A stretch of DNA of 43,301 nucleotides, from NCBI GenBank assembly GCA_020860385.1, contig JAJBUK010000115.1:1-43301 (forward strand), written 5' to 3'. The notes under the pieces were generated by a model. It saw only the letters and a program-made list of their open reading frames with translations, made no database searches and was not told the origin of the DNA. The translations under genes and the position numbers were made by a program. The stretch is from Clostridiales bacterium (GTDB taxonomy: Bacteria; Bacillota; Clostridia; Oscillospirales; Oscillospiraceae). This document shows, in pieces, positions 28,119-36,294 of the stretch (the stretch's first letter is position 1; every line of letters starts with the position of its first letter).

Positions 28119-28613
28119 TCATTGCAGCTCCGCCTGAACCTTCGCGTCCTTGGCCCGAACCCCTTCTGCCATCTCGACCTTGAAGGCGGCCAGCTTGGCG
28201 GCCAGCGCCTCATCCTGGATGGCCAGCATCTGGGCGGCCAGAATGGCGGCGTTGGCGGCCCCGTTGACGCCTACGGTGGCGACGGGGATGCCGGTGGGCA
28301 TCTGCACGATGGAGAGCAGGCTGTCCAGCCCGCCCATCATGCTGGTCTTGATGGGCACGCCGATAACGGGCAGGGTGGTGTAAGCGGCCAGCACGCCGCC
28401 CAGATGGGCGGCTTTGCCCGCCCCGGCGATGATTGCGCCGAAGCCGTTTTCCTTGGCGTGGGAGGCGAACGCTTCCGCATCAGAGGGCGTGCGGTGGGCA
28501 GAGATGACCCGCACCTCATAGGGGATACCAAATTCCTTCAGTTTGTTGACGGCGTCCAGCATGACGCTGAGATCGCTGTCAGAACCCATAACAACGGCTA
28601 CTTTTAAAGACAT
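28119..28613 (-). CDS. purE: N5-carboxyaminoimidazole ribonucleotide mutase
   Basis: A 164-residue PurE. The MGSDSDL motif near residue 9, SAHRTP near 40, and the GAGKAAHLGG and GVPIKTSMMGGLDSLLSIVQMP segments identify it. It is the first gene of the purine operon. GGGAGG lies 9 bases upstream of the ATG, and the leader contains an upstream reading frame and a terminator-like hairpin. No purK is visible here, so it may act as a class II enzyme or purK lies elsewhere. Confidence 0.95.
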   Translation of the reverse strand: MSLKVAVVMGSDSDLSVMLDAVNKLKEFGIPYEVRVISAHRTPSDAEAFASHAKENGFGAIIAGAGKAAHLGGVLAAYTTLPVIGVPIKTSMMGGLDSLLSIVQMPTGIPVATVGVNGAANAAILAAQMLAIQDEALAAKLAAFKVEMAEGVRAKDAKVQAELQ

Positions 28614-28619
28614 TTAGCT

Positions 28620-28727
28620 TTACCTCCCAGTAAAAGAAACAGCAAGCAGAAGCATCAAAGTCTGCCTGCTGCACGGATTGCGGGGCTGCATCCGGCCCCT
28701 AAAAACAAAAGAAAAAGCAGGATTCAT
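28620..28727 (-). CDS. Possible 35-residue upstream reading frame in purE leader
   Basis: An ATG with GAAGAAGGG just upstream begins a 35-codon frame (MNPAFSFVFRGRM...) that runs across the leader hairpin. It ends with TAA inside the purE ribosome site, six bases before the purE ATG. Such an arrangement could couple translation of the leader to attenuation. No conservation can be judged and the peptide itself matches nothing I recognise. Confidence 0.35.
   Translation of the reverse strand: MNPAFSFVFRGRMQPRNPCSRQTLMLLLAVSFTGR
28631..28671 (-). terminator. Terminator-like hairpin in purE leader (attenuator candidate)
   Basis: On the minus strand CAGCAGGCAGA pairs with TCTGCTTGCTG (one G-U pair) and is followed by TTTCTTTTA, only about 20 bases before the purE start. 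It is therefore a candidate attenuator. I see no purine or ZTP riboswitch consensus before it. Confidence 0.6.
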
Positions 28728-28751
28728 GCGCCCTTCTTCTCTGATAAGTTC

Positions 28752-28780
28752 ATTTTAGCGGATTTAAAAGCTGTTTTCAA
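28752..28780 (-). promoter_or_regulatory. Promoter of the purine operon
   Basis: On the minus strand TTGAAA, a 17-base spacer ending AAATCCGC, then TAAAAT. The leader to purE is about 130 bases. Confidence 0.75.
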
Positions 28781-28872
28781 GTGAAAACAAGGTGGGAAAG
28801 GGAACTTTGGCGCCTTCCACAATGGAGCAGCAGAAAAAGAATTTATCTTTGTGAATCCGACCAGAACTTTTG

Positions 28873-29985
28873 TTACAGCAGCGCAGTACCGTGTAAAATG
28901 CGTTGGCACTGGGCCAGACGCTCCGTCCAAGACGCTTCCCCGGCGTAGGCTTTGCGGGTGCGGGGCAGCGTTTCCCCCGACTCCGCCAAAGCCCGGCGGC
29001 AGGCGTCCAGGAATTCGATGTCAAAGTGGGCGGGGTAGACTACGTCCGCATATTGGTCCAGCTCCGGCCCTGCCGTCAGGGTGACGATGGGCTTGCCGGT
29101 CTGCAAACAGGCGTAGAAGGTCTCCGGCAGGACGCTTTCCGCCCCATCGGAGCTGGACAGGGAGAGGCAGACGTCAAAATGGCCCAGGTAGTGGGGCAGG
29201 GAAACGTAAGACTTCTCCCCCAGCACATGAATATTGGGCAGCTGCGCCACCGCGTTGCAGGCAGGGTTGTAGCGGGAGATTTCGCCTGCCAGCACAAAGT
29301 GCCAGTCCGGCTGGGCCTTGGCGGCGTAAATCAGTGGGGCCAGGTTTACCTCCCGCCCACAGCTGCCCAGCATACCGAAGATGGGGTGGGGGATGTCAGC
29401 CAGGTCATGAGGGGTGCGCAGGTCGCCGCCGATGCTCTGGGCGAAGAGGGATTCGTCAAAGCCGTTTGGCACCAGGGCCAGGTTGTGGCAGGCCGGGGAA
29501 AGCTGCCCCTCCAGCAGAGGGGAGGCGGCAAAGACGATATCCGCCCCGTCGCACAGCGCCGCCTCCCACTCGGCGGGGGCCAGGCCGTCCCAACTGCGGT
29601 CACAGTCGTAAATCAGCCCGCTGTGGGGGATGTCCTGATAAAATCCGGCGCAGACCGGGGAGGAACACCACAGCAGCGGCTCCTCCCAGCCGTACTGGGC
29701 CATGGCGGAGCGGATGAAGGTGCCGATGCGCTTGCACTCCCCCGGCGCGCGGGTCTCGTAGTCCTCCGTCACGGAGACAGAGCAGGGGAGGGTGAACAGC
29801 GTGACCTGCCGGTTCAATCGGCGGCCCTCCTTCGGGTGCCGCCACTTGTGCTCCCCCCAGGCGAAGGGGCCGATGGCCGGCTCAAAGACCATCAGCTCCA
29901 CATCCTCCAGGGAGCCGGGCAAACGGCGCAGCCGGGACGGGAACTGCTGCCATCTGTAATTGGGTATGGAAACGATTTGCACCAT
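28873..29985 (-). CDS. Family 1 type glycosyltransferase
   Basis: A 370-residue GT-B fold protein. The N-terminal half carries LYDCDRSWDGL-like (here IYDCDRSWDG) and ADIVFAASPLLEGQL, which resemble TuaH/WcaI-type glycosyltransferases. The C-terminal half has LVPNGFDESLF, FGMLGSCGREVN, HFVLAGEIS and the sugar-nucleotide site with DGAESVLPETFYACLQTGKPIV broken around residues 305-325. The acceptor is unknown; surface polysaccharide synthesis is a reasonable inference. GGGAGG precedes ATG 29985. It stands alone upstream of the purine operon. Confidence 0.85.
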   Translation of the reverse strand: MVQIVSIPNYRWQQFPSRLRRLPGSLEDVELMVFEPAIGPFAWGEHKWRHPKEGRRLNRQVTLFTLPCSVSVTEDYETRAPGECKRIGTFIRSAMAQYGWEEPLLWCSSPVCAGFYQDIPHSGLIYDCDRSWDGLAPAEWEAALCDGADIVFAASPLLEGQLSPACHNLALVPNGFDESLFAQSIGGDLRTPHDLADIPHPIFGMLGSCGREVNLAPLIYAAKAQPDWHFVLAGEISRYNPACNAVAQLPNIHVLGEKSYVSLPHYLGHFDVCLSLSSSDGAESVLPETFYACLQTGKPIVTLTAGPELDQYADVVYPAHFDIEFLDACRRALAESGETLPRTRKAYAGEASWTERLAQCQRILHGTALL

Positions 29986-30046
29986 GGAAACCTCCCTGGC
30001 GGCATCTGCCGTCGTCTGCGCAGAAGCATATAGCGTGATTGTTTTT

Positions 30047-30075
30047 ATTGTATCACAGAGTTCACTAGTTTGCCA
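30047..30075 (-). promoter_or_regulatory. Possible promoter of glycosyltransferase gene
   Basis: On the minus strand an extended -10, TGA TACAAT, with a weak TGGCAA 17 bases further upstream. Confidence 0.4.
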
Positions 30076-30135
30076 CCGTTTTTTCCAGGTTTTGCTGTGA
30101 TTCCGCTGATTCTATCACAAATTGAATGGAAAGGG

Positions 30136-30164
30136 CTGGCAAGGCCAACCTTTTGTGGTATACT
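30136..30164 (+). promoter_or_regulatory. Promoter of small conserved gene
   Basis: CTGGCA (30136-30141), 17 bases, and an extended -10, TGG TATACT (30159-30164). It is 30 bases from the ATG at 30194. Confidence 0.65.
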
Positions 30165-30193
30165 GAGGGCATAACGATAGGAGGTATACCGTT

Positions 30194-30436
30194 ATGAAAC
30201 TGAAAGCGAATATTGACTATGCAAAATTCCTGGCCAGCGTACACAAATGTAAGGGCGAGGTGTACTATGACACCGTGGAGGGCGACCGGCTGAACCTGAA
30301 GTCCACCCTGTCGGAGTACCTGTTCGCCACCGCCGCCGTGACTTCGGACTTCATTGAAAACGGCGGCGTCGTCTGCCAGCAGGAGGAGGACTACGCCCTT
30401 CTGGCGGACTTTGTGGAGGCGGAGCCGGAAGCGTAA
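30194..30436 (+). CDS. Small conserved clostridial protein
   Basis: An 80-residue protein (MKLKANIDYAKFLASVHKC...) with an EGDRLNLKSTLSEY core and an acidic C-terminus. It resembles a small protein family widespread in Clostridia, often left unnamed or mislabelled poly(A) polymerase; no catalytic motif is present. GATAGGAGG precedes ATG 30194, and it has its own promoter. Function unknown. Confidence 0.75.
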   Translation: MKLKANIDYAKFLASVHKCKGEVYYDTVEGDRLNLKSTLSEYLFATAAVTSDFIENGGVVCQQEEDYALLADFVEAEPEA

Positions 30437-30529
30437 AAGAGCGGCGTCCCTCCCTCTCGTCCGGGATGGGGCTGTGATACTGTTGAAATTCAGGAACCTA
30501 TAGCTTAATGCGGAAAGGAGTGTGGCGGC

Positions 30530-31096
30530 GTGCCGCTTTGGTTTGAGCAGTTGGAAGGGCAGCTTTTGCTCTGGATACAGGACCTGCGTTGCGGGCCGCT
30601 GTCCGCTGTGCTGGTGCCGCTGACCTGTCTTGGAAATTACGGCGGGATTTGGATTGCCTGCGCCCTGGTGATGCTGTGCTTCCGGCGCACCCGGCGGGCG
30701 GGCATCGCGGGGCTGGCGGCGCTGCTGCTGGCTCAGGTAGTCAACGACCAGCTGCTGAAAAACCTCATCTGCCGCGCCAGGCCCTTTACCCAAATCGAAG
30801 GGCTGTGGACGCTGGTGGAAGCGCCCACGGACTATTCCTTCCCGTCGGGGCATACCTGCTCCGCCTTTGCCGTCGGGGTGACCTGGTGGCGGACGCTGGA
30901 TTTCCGCTGGCTGAAACGCCTGCTGATGGCGGTGGCGGTGCTGATGGCCCTGTCCCGGCTCTATGTGGGGGTGCATTATCCCACCGATGTTCTGGGCGGC
31001 GCGGCAGTGGGGAGCCTGGTTGCCATTCTGGTCTGCCGCGGTCTGGCGTGGCTGGAGCAAAGCGGACGCGGCAGGCTGCCGACGGAACAAGAGTAG
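30530..31096 (+). CDS. PAP2-family membrane phosphatase
   Basis: A 188-residue integral membrane protein with the three PAP2 phosphatase motifs: KNLICRARP near residue 82, PSGHTCSAFA near 106 and SRLYVGVHYPTDVLGG near 146. It probably removes phosphate from undecaprenyl pyrophosphate or phosphatidyl lipids (BcrC/PgpB-like); the exact substrate is unclear. The start is GTG 30530, with AAAGGAG at 30514-30520. Five or six membrane helices are evident. Confidence 0.9.
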   Translation: MPLWFEQLEGQLLLWIQDLRCGPLSAVLVPLTCLGNYGGIWIACALVMLCFRRTRRAGIAGLAALLLAQVVNDQLLKNLICRARPFTQIEGLWTLVEAPTDYSFPSGHTCSAFAVGVTWWRTLDFRWLKRLLMAVAVLMALSRLYVGVHYPTDVLGGAAVGSLVAILVCRGLAWLEQSGRGRLPTEQE

Positions 31097-31100
31097 CATA

Positions 31101-31130
31101 CGGGCGGAAGGGATCACCCTTCCGGCCCGT
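31101..31130 (+). terminator. Hairpin after PAP2 gene
   Basis: CGGGCGGAAGGG and CCCTTCCGGCCCG pair with one mismatch, just after the PAP2 stop codon. There is no T-run, so termination would be weak. Confidence 0.45.
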
Positions 31131-31263
31131 GCTGCGCCGTTTCGGCTGGGAAGCAGGCTCAAATCGGGTTCTATTCTCATCGACAAATTAGCAAATTGTG
31201 TCGATTCTAACACAAAACCATATATTATCGTTGTCTGCAAAACAATCCGGCTTCAACAGTCTG

Positions 31264-31293
31264 TTGACTTTGGCTGTTTTCGGCTACTATAAT
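31264..31293 (+). promoter_or_regulatory. Promoter of nitroreductase gene
   Basis: TTGACT (31264-31269), 18 bases, TATAAT (31288-31293), about 80 bases before the ATG. Confidence 0.8.
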
Positions 31294-31372
31294 GGATAAT
31301 AGAAAATTGTCAACGTTTTGCGCGGCGGGGGATACTTCATATAAAGCCGCCGCATCAGGCAAGGAGGGTACC

Positions 31373-32041
31373 ATGACTTTACAGGAAGCAATGCAGGCGC
31401 GGCACAGCGTGCGCAAGTACAAAAAGGACCCGCTGCCGGCGGACGTGGTTCGCCAGCTGAACGAGCGGATTCAAACACACAATGAGACGTACGGCCTGAA
31501 CATCCAGCTCGTCACGGAAAATACGGACGCGCTGCCGGGCATCATTGGCATGACCATGGCGAAGGGTGTGCGCAATTACATGATCCTCGCCGGGCCGGAC
31601 ACAGCCGATGTGGACGAGAAGCTGGGCTACAGCAGCGCCGACCTGATGCTCTATGCCCAGACGCTGGGGCTGAATACCTGGTGGGTCGGCGGAATGTACA
31701 GCCACAAGGGTGCCAGGAAGAATTCCACCGCCGGGGACAGCGCCAAAATCATCGGCGTTGTTGCGGTAGGCTATGGGGAGAACCAGGGCGTCCCCCACAA
31801 GTCCAAGGCGGCGGAGGCCGTTTCCTCCTACGAGGGCGACGCTCCGGACTGGTTCCAGGCGGGGGTCGCTGCGGCGTTGCTGGCCCCCACTGCCATGAAC
31901 CATCAGTCCTTTACCATTCAGGGCGCGGGCAATCAGGTGTCCATGACCTACGCCAGCGGCTCCTTCTCCGGCGCGGATTTGGGCATCTGCAAGTACCACT
32001 TTGAGCTTGGCGCAGGCAGGGAGAATTTTCAGTGGCGCTGA
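31373..32041 (+). CDS. Nitroreductase-family flavoprotein
   Basis: A 222-residue FMN-dependent nitroreductase-like protein. The N-terminal MQARHSVRKYKKDPLP motif is the FMN-binding start of the family. ADLMLYAQTLGLNTWWVGGM, IIGVVAVGYGENQG and the C-terminal APTAMNHQSF segment are also typical. The substrate is unknown. ATG 31373 follows AAGGAGG, and the promoter at 31264 rules out the longer frame that begins at 31292. Confidence 0.88.
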   Translation: MTLQEAMQARHSVRKYKKDPLPADVVRQLNERIQTHNETYGLNIQLVTENTDALPGIIGMTMAKGVRNYMILAGPDTADVDEKLGYSSADLMLYAQTLGLNTWWVGGMYSHKGARKNSTAGDSAKIIGVVAVGYGENQGVPHKSKAAEAVSSYEGDAPDWFQAGVAAALLAPTAMNHQSFTIQGAGNQVSMTYASGSFSGADLGICKYHFELGAGRENFQWR

Positions 32042-32062
32042 CGCCGCATGGAGGGATAGCCA

Positions 32063-32374
32063 ATGCTGCTTCGTATTTTCAGGGCCTGGCTCAGGTGGCG
32101 GAAGGATTGGGATTCCCTGTGCAACTGCTGCGGGAAGTGCTGCTATATCCGCACCCTGGGGGCGGACGGTCAGGTCGTTATCCACTACGACAACCCCTGT
32201 GAGCATCTGGACACGGAGACACACCTATGCAGAGTCTTCGACGACCGGTTCCGCAAGTGTGACCACTGCGGCAAGGTGAACCTGTTTACGGCGTTATTCA
32301 ACCCGACGCTGCCCAAGGACTGCACCTATGTGCAGACCTTCCGGCTGTGGGAGGATAAGGAAGAACCGTCGTAA
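32063..32374 (+). CDS. Cysteine-cluster (YkgJ/YcgN-like) protein
   Basis: A 103-residue protein with CNCCGKCC near residue 20, NPCEHLDTETHLCRVF and CDHCG. This CxCxxCC cluster is that of the YkgJ/YcgN (UPF0153) family of putative metal-binding proteins. It lies 21 bases after the nitroreductase gene and is probably co-transcribed. Function unknown. Confidence 0.75.
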   Translation: MLLRIFRAWLRWRKDWDSLCNCCGKCCYIRTLGADGQVVIHYDNPCEHLDTETHLCRVFDDRFRKCDHCGKVNLFTALFNPTLPKDCTYVQTFRLWEDKEEPS

Positions 32375-32463
32375 AGGCATGCAGTCAGGTGCCGTCGGGG
32401 GATTCCTTCACCTTGCGATGTGTCGCCTCCCTCAGCACCAATTCCATCTGATAAAGCCAACCG

Positions 32464-32511
32464 GCAGCACCCATCGATGAGAATCACCGTTCTCCGATGG
32501 GCGCTGCTTTT
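32464..32511 (+). terminator. Rho-independent terminator
   Basis: GCAGCACCCATCG and CGATGGGCGCTGC pair with one mismatch and are followed by TTTTA. It ends the nitroreductase transcript about 90 bases after its last gene. Confidence 0.75.
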
Positions 32512-32537
32512 ATTCAGAGGTTCTTTAGAGGCTCCCC
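32510..32537. repeat. Possible relic end of the MITE-like repeat
   Basis: TTATTCAGAGGTTC followed by TTTAGAGGCTCCCC resembles the right end (TTTATTCAGAGGNTCCC) of the elements at 4415 and 6055. Only the terminal part is present, directly after the terminator. Confidence 0.3.
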
Positions 32538-32604
32538 GGCGGTTTTCGCGGGATTTGGGTATCCTATCTGTGTGCCCGGAACCCGCTGATTTCGCACAAA
32601 CCGC

Positions 32605-32633
32605 TTGCAGCTTTTCTCCGGCTGTATTATAAT
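32605..32633 (+). promoter_or_regulatory. Promoter of thioredoxin reductase-thioredoxin operon
   Basis: TTGCAG (32605-32610), 17 bases, perfect TATAAT (32628-32633). Confidence 0.8.
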
Positions 32634-32666
32634 AAAGCCAGACACAGAACGATAGGAGGGGTCCCT

Positions 32667-33515
32667 CTGTACGATTTACTCATTCTCGGCAGCGGCCCGG
32701 CGGGGTTGGCCGCCGCTATTGCGGGGCGCTCCCGAAACCTGAAGGTGCTGGTGGTGTCCAACCCGCCGTCGGCCAGCCCGCTGGCGAAGGCGGAGCGCAT
32801 CGACAATTACCCCGGCCTCCCCGGCGTTACCGGGGCGGAGCTGCTGGACAAGCTGCAGAGCCATGCGGAGGCCATGGGGACGGAGTTCCTCACCGGCAAG
32901 GCGCTGTCCGCTCTGGACATGGGCAAACGCTGGTGCCTGACCGTGGGGCAGGACGTGGCGGAGGGCCGGTCGCTGATCGTCACCTCCGGCGTCACCCCGG
33001 TGCAGCACATCCCCGGCGAAGAGCGGCTGCTGGGGCGTGGCGTCAGCTACTGCGCCATCTGCGACGGGATGCTGTACCGGAAACGCAGCGTGGTGGTCAT
33101 CGGCAGGAGCGCAGACGCCCCTCAGGAGGCGGCCTGGCTGTCCTCCATCGGCTGCCAGGTGACCTATGTGGCTGCCAAACGGCCGGAGGGCCTGCCGGAG
33201 CATATCCCTTTTATCCGGGCCGGACAGCTGGAAATGGAAGGGACAGACCGGGTGGAGGCGGTGCTGGCAGACGGGGCAAGGCTCCCCTGCGAGGGGGTGT
33301 TCCTGCTGCGGAATGCCGTCGCCCCCGGCGACCTGCTGCCGGGGCTGGCCTTCCGGGACGGCTATATCGCCGTTGACCGCAGCGGGCGCACCAACCTGCC
33401 ACGGGTCTATGCCGCCGGGGACTGCACCGGCAAGCCCTTCCAAATCGCCAAAGCGGTGGGGGAGGGGCAGGTGGCTGCCCTGACCGCCGCAGAGGACGCG
33501 GAAGCGTCTATTTAG
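32667..33515 (+). CDS. Thioredoxin reductase-like flavoprotein (CTG start)
   Basis: A 282-residue FAD-dependent reductase of the TrxB family. The N-terminal FAD loop GSGPAGLAAA and the redox pair SYCAICDGM (Cys near residues 132 and 135) are followed by the pyridine-nucleotide site VVIGRSADAPQEAA and the C-terminal YAAGDCTGKPFQIAKAVGEGQ motif. The only start codon that keeps the full FAD loop is CTG 32667, placed 6 bases after AGGAGGG at 32654-32660. TTG 32706 would remove the loop. The NADPH-site GxGxxA is degenerate (GRSADA), so the electron donor may differ from standard TrxB. It pairs with trxA downstream. Confidence 0.88.
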   Translation: MYDLLILGSGPAGLAAAIAGRSRNLKVLVVSNPPSASPLAKAERIDNYPGLPGVTGAELLDKLQSHAEAMGTEFLTGKALSALDMGKRWCLTVGQDVAEGRSLIVTSGVTPVQHIPGEERLLGRGVSYCAICDGMLYRKRSVVVIGRSADAPQEAAWLSSIGCQVTYVAAKRPEGLPEHIPFIRAGQLEMEGTDRVEAVLADGARLPCEGVFLLRNAVAPGDLLPGLAFRDGYIAVDRSGRTNLPRVYAAGDCTGKPFQIAKAVGEGQVAALTAAEDAEASI

Positions 33516-33532
33516 AAAGGTAGGAAACAGAT

Positions 33533-33856
33533 ATGGCAAATTTAATTCACTTCACGCAGGAGACCTTTGACGCAGCCCTGGCCCAGAAGGGCCTTGTGCT
33601 GGTGGACTTCTGGGCCACCTGGTGCGGCCCCTGCCGGATGCTGGCCCCGGTCATCGAGGAGCTGGCGGAGGACTACGACGGCAGGGTCACCGTGGGTAAG
33701 GTGGACATCGACCAGGAGATGGACCTGGCCACCCGCTACGGCATTATGAGCATCCCCACCGTGATGTTGTTCGAGAACGGCGAAGAGGTGGGCAAGCTGG
33801 TGGGCGTCCGCCCCAAGGACAGCTTCACCGAGCTGATCGACGCGGCCCTGGCGTAA
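33533..33856 (+). CDS. trxA: Thioredoxin
   Basis: A 107-residue thioredoxin with the active site WCGPC at about residues 29-33 and the cis-proline segment SIPTVMLFENG near 74. It lies 17 bases after the reductase-like gene, an arrangement that suggests the two form a redox pair. GAAAGGTAGG precedes ATG 33533. Confidence 0.97.
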   Translation: MANLIHFTQETFDAALAQKGLVLVDFWATWCGPCRMLAPVIEELAEDYDGRVTVGKVDIDQEMDLATRYGIMSIPTVMLFENGEEVGKLVGVRPKDSFTELIDAALA

Positions 33857-33865
33857 AAAAGGCAC

Positions 33866-33914
33866 AAAACCGCCTGCTTCCCAAACCGGTATTGGTGGGA
33901 AGCAGGCGGTTTTT
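33866..33914. terminator. Bidirectional terminator between trxA and argF
   Basis: AAAACCGCCTGCTTCCCA pairs with TGGGAAGCAGGCGGTTTT, with T-runs on both strands. Confidence 0.92.
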
Positions 33915-33926
33915 GATTGGGCAGGG

Positions 33927-34910
33927 TCACAGCGTTGCCGCCATGACCGCCTTAATGGTGTGCATCCGGTTTTCCGCCTCGTCAAAGACGATGGACTGGG
34001 GGCCTTCAAACACCTCGTCGCTGACCTCCATGGCCTCCCGCTGGAAGCGCAGGCCCATCTCCTTGCCGATGGTGGTCTTATGGTCGTGGAAGGCGGGGAG
34101 GCAGTGCATGAATTTCGCCTGGGGCCCGGCGTTGTCCATCAGGGCCTGGTTCACCTGGTAGGGGGCCAGGTCGTGGATGCGCTTTTCCCACACCTCCACC
34201 GGTTCGCCCATGGACACCCACACGTCGGTGTACAGTACGTCCGCTCCCCTGGTGGCGGCCACAGGGTCGGTCACAAAGTCCAGGGTGGCCCCGGTCTCGG
34301 CGGCGATGGCCTGGCACTGGGCGATGAGGGCCGGGTCGGGGAAGTAGGCTTCCGGGGCGCAGGCGGTGAAGTGCATCCCCATCTTGGCGCAGCCCACCAT
34401 CAAGGAGTCGCCCATATTGTACCGGGCATCCCCCAGGTAGACCAGATGGATGCCCTTCAGATGGCCGAAGTGCTCCTGAATCGTCAGAAAGTCCGCCAAA
34501 ATCTGGGTGGGGTGGAACTCGTTGGTCAGGCCGTTCCAGACGGGGACGCCTGCGTACGCCGCCAGCTCCTCCACGACGGCCTGGCCGAAGCCCCGGTACT
34601 CGATGCCGTCAAACATCCGGCCCAGCACCCGGGCGGTGTCAGCGATGGACTCCTTCTTGCCGATTTGGGAGCCGGAGGGGTCCAGATAAGTGACCCCCAT
34701 CCCCAAATCCCGGGCGGCCACTTCAAAGGCGCAACGGGTGCGGGTGGACGTTTTTTCAAAAATCAGCGCGATATTTTTTCCCTCATGGATGCGGTGGGGG
34801 ATGCCAGCCTTTTTCTGGGCCTTCAGCTCAGCGGCCAGGGACAGGAAGCCTTGGATTTCCTCTGGGGTGAAATCCAGCAGCTTGAGAAAGCTCTTACCAG
34901 TGACGTTCAT
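33927..34910 (-). CDS. argF: Ornithine carbamoyltransferase
   Basis: A 327-residue OTCase, making citrulline from ornithine and carbamoyl phosphate. It has the carbamoyl phosphate site STRTR near residue 54, FHPTQ (here [10 protein letters not shown]), the ornithine-binding DVWVSMGE segment and the HCLPAFHD motif near 268. ATG 34910 follows AGGAGG; the longer frame from 34934 lacks a ribosome site. No other arginine gene is in the window, so biosynthetic (argF) and catabolic (arcB) roles cannot be separated from context. Confidence 0.95.
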   Translation of the reverse strand: MNVTGKSFLKLLDFTPEEIQGFLSLAAELKAQKKAGIPHRIHEGKNIALIFEKTSTRTRCAFEVAARDLGMGVTYLDPSGSQIGKKESIADTARVLGRMFDGIEYRGFGQAVVEELAAYAGVPVWNGLTNEFHPTQILADFLTIQEHFGHLKGIHLVYLGDARYNMGDSLMVGCAKMGMHFTACAPEAYFPDPALIAQCQAIAAETGATLDFVTDPVAATRGADVLYTDVWVSMGEPVEVWEKRIHDLAPYQVNQALMDNAGPQAKFMHCLPAFHDHKTTIGKEMGLRFQREAMEVSDEVFEGPQSIVFDEAENRMHTIKAVMAATL

Positions 34911-34946
34911 TACAATTCCTCCTGGAGCAGTCAAATATACCTCTCT

Positions 34947-34975
34947 ATTTTAGCGGATTTTTGCCGTGCTTGCAA
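34947..34975 (-). promoter_or_regulatory. Promoter of argF
   Basis: On the minus strand TTGCAA, a 17-base spacer ending AAAAATCCGC, then TAAAAT. The spacer end is the same as at the purE and 4305 promoters. No arginine-repressor box is evident. Confidence 0.75.
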
Positions 34976-35053
34976 TGGGGGAACCGCAGTTTTTCCTGAA
35001 AACGCTCCAAAAAGAAATGGTTTACAATTCGGACATCATTTCAGCCGTGGATG

Positions 35054-35062
35054 TGTTATAAT
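35054..35062 (+). promoter_or_regulatory. Extended -10 promoter of AI-2E-type permease gene
   Basis: TGT TATAAT (TATAAT at 35057-35062), 32 bases before the TTG start; no good -35 is seen. Confidence 0.5.
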
Positions 35063-35094
35063 GATTTTGATTCGTCAGGAGAGGGGAGATTTTC

Positions 35095-36219
35095 TTGGAG
35101 CGGGTGAAAAAGCTGCTGGCGCAGGTGGCGCCCTGGATGCTGGTGGCGGTGACGGCGGTGGCCTTTTACGAGGTTTTAGAGCATCTGTCCTGGTTTGTGC
35201 AGTTGGGGAAGGCGGCGCTGGATCTGCTGTTCCCCTTCCTGGTGGGTATCGCCTTGGCTTGGCTGCTGGACATTCCCACCCGCTATCTGGAGGAGCGGTG
35301 GCTGAAGAACCGGGCGCTGTCCGTGGCGGCGGTGCTGGTAGGGGTCGTGCTGGTGATTTGGCTGCTGATCGCCATGGTGGTGCCCCAGCTCAGTCTCAGC
35401 ATGGAGAGCTTTATGGAAAACGTCCCCGCCTACCTAGCCAATCTGGAGGGGCTGCTGAACCAGCTGCCGGTGGACGTTACGCTGGACGAGACCCTTGTGG
35501 ACACCCTGTTCTCCGACTGGCAGACCATTTGGGAGGAGATCCTCACCCTGGTTGAAAACTACTCCAGCAACCTGTTTGCCTACGGCAGGGCCATCGGCAA
35601 CGGCCTGGTGACGGTGCTCACGGCGGTGGTGTCGGCCATCTATATCCTGCTGGAGAAGCAGCAGATGGTGCGGCAGCTGAAGAAGGTGTGCCATGCGCTG
35701 CTGCCCACGGAGGGCCAGCGGTGGCTGAGCAAAATTTACCACCTGTCCGACCGGATGCTGACTAGCTTCCTGGCCGGGAAAATTCTGGACAGCACGGTGA
35801 TCGGCCTGCTCAGCGCGGTGGTGCTTGGCCTGCTGCGCATCCCCTTTACACCCCTCATCAGTGTGCTGATCGGCGTGACCAACATCGTGCCGGTGGTGGG
35901 ACCCATCATCGGCGGCGTCATTGGCGGCGTCATCTTGCTGCTGGCCTCGCCGGGGAGCGTGCCCCTGTATGCGGTGCTGGTGCTCATCATTCAGCAGCTG
36001 GACGGCCATGTCATCGGCCCGAAGATTTTGGGCAACACAGTGGGGCTGTCCACCATGTGGACGCTGTTCGCTATCGTCATTGGTGGGGAGCTGTTCGGAT
36101 TTGCCGGGATGATTTTGGGCGTGCCGGTGTTTGCCGTACTGTACAACCTGGGGGCGGAGTTTATCAATGGGCGGCTCCGGAAAAAGGCGGCGCAGGCGCA
36201 GCAGAGCAAAAAATCTTAA
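35095..36219 (+). CDS. AI-2E family (PerM/TqsA-type) membrane permease
   Basis: A 374-residue membrane protein of the AI-2E transporter superfamily. Two N-terminal helix pairs, a soluble helical loop (about residues 110-165) and a C-terminal membrane block can be seen. The family signature IGVTNIVPVVGPIIGGVIGG and the segment QQLDGHVIGPKILGNTVGL lie in the C-terminal part. The substrate cannot be assigned; many family members export ions or small molecules. The start is TTG 35095, after GGAGAGGGGAG. Confidence 0.88.
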   Translation: MERVKKLLAQVAPWMLVAVTAVAFYEVLEHLSWFVQLGKAALDLLFPFLVGIALAWLLDIPTRYLEERWLKNRALSVAAVLVGVVLVIWLLIAMVVPQLSLSMESFMENVPAYLANLEGLLNQLPVDVTLDETLVDTLFSDWQTIWEEILTLVENYSSNLFAYGRAIGNGLVTVLTAVVSAIYILLEKQQMVRQLKKVCHALLPTEGQRWLSKIYHLSDRMLTSFLAGKILDSTVIGLLSAVVLGLLRIPFTPLISVLIGVTNIVPVVGPIIGGVIGGVILLLASPGSVPLYAVLVLIIQQLDGHVIGPKILGNTVGLSTMWTLFAIVIGGELFGFAGMILGVPVFAVLYNLGAEFINGRLRKKAAQAQQSKKS

Positions 36220-36239
36220 AAAAAAGCAAAAATTGGGGC

Positions 36240-36268
36240 TTGCATTTTCTGTCGGAGTGTGATATTAT
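36240..36268 (+). promoter_or_regulatory. Promoter of tRNA-Pro
   Basis: TTGCAT (36240-36245), 17 bases, TATTAT (36263-36268); TATAAT overlaps at 36266-36271. It lies 27 bases before the mature tRNA. Confidence 0.6.
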
Positions 36269-36294
36269 AATCTGGCTGTCAGGGATGGCAACAT

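Noticed and set aside
28614-28760. Purine, ZTP or preQ1 riboswitch in the purE leader
   Set aside because: None of the conserved core sequences of these classes could be found. Only a terminator-like hairpin and a short frame are present.
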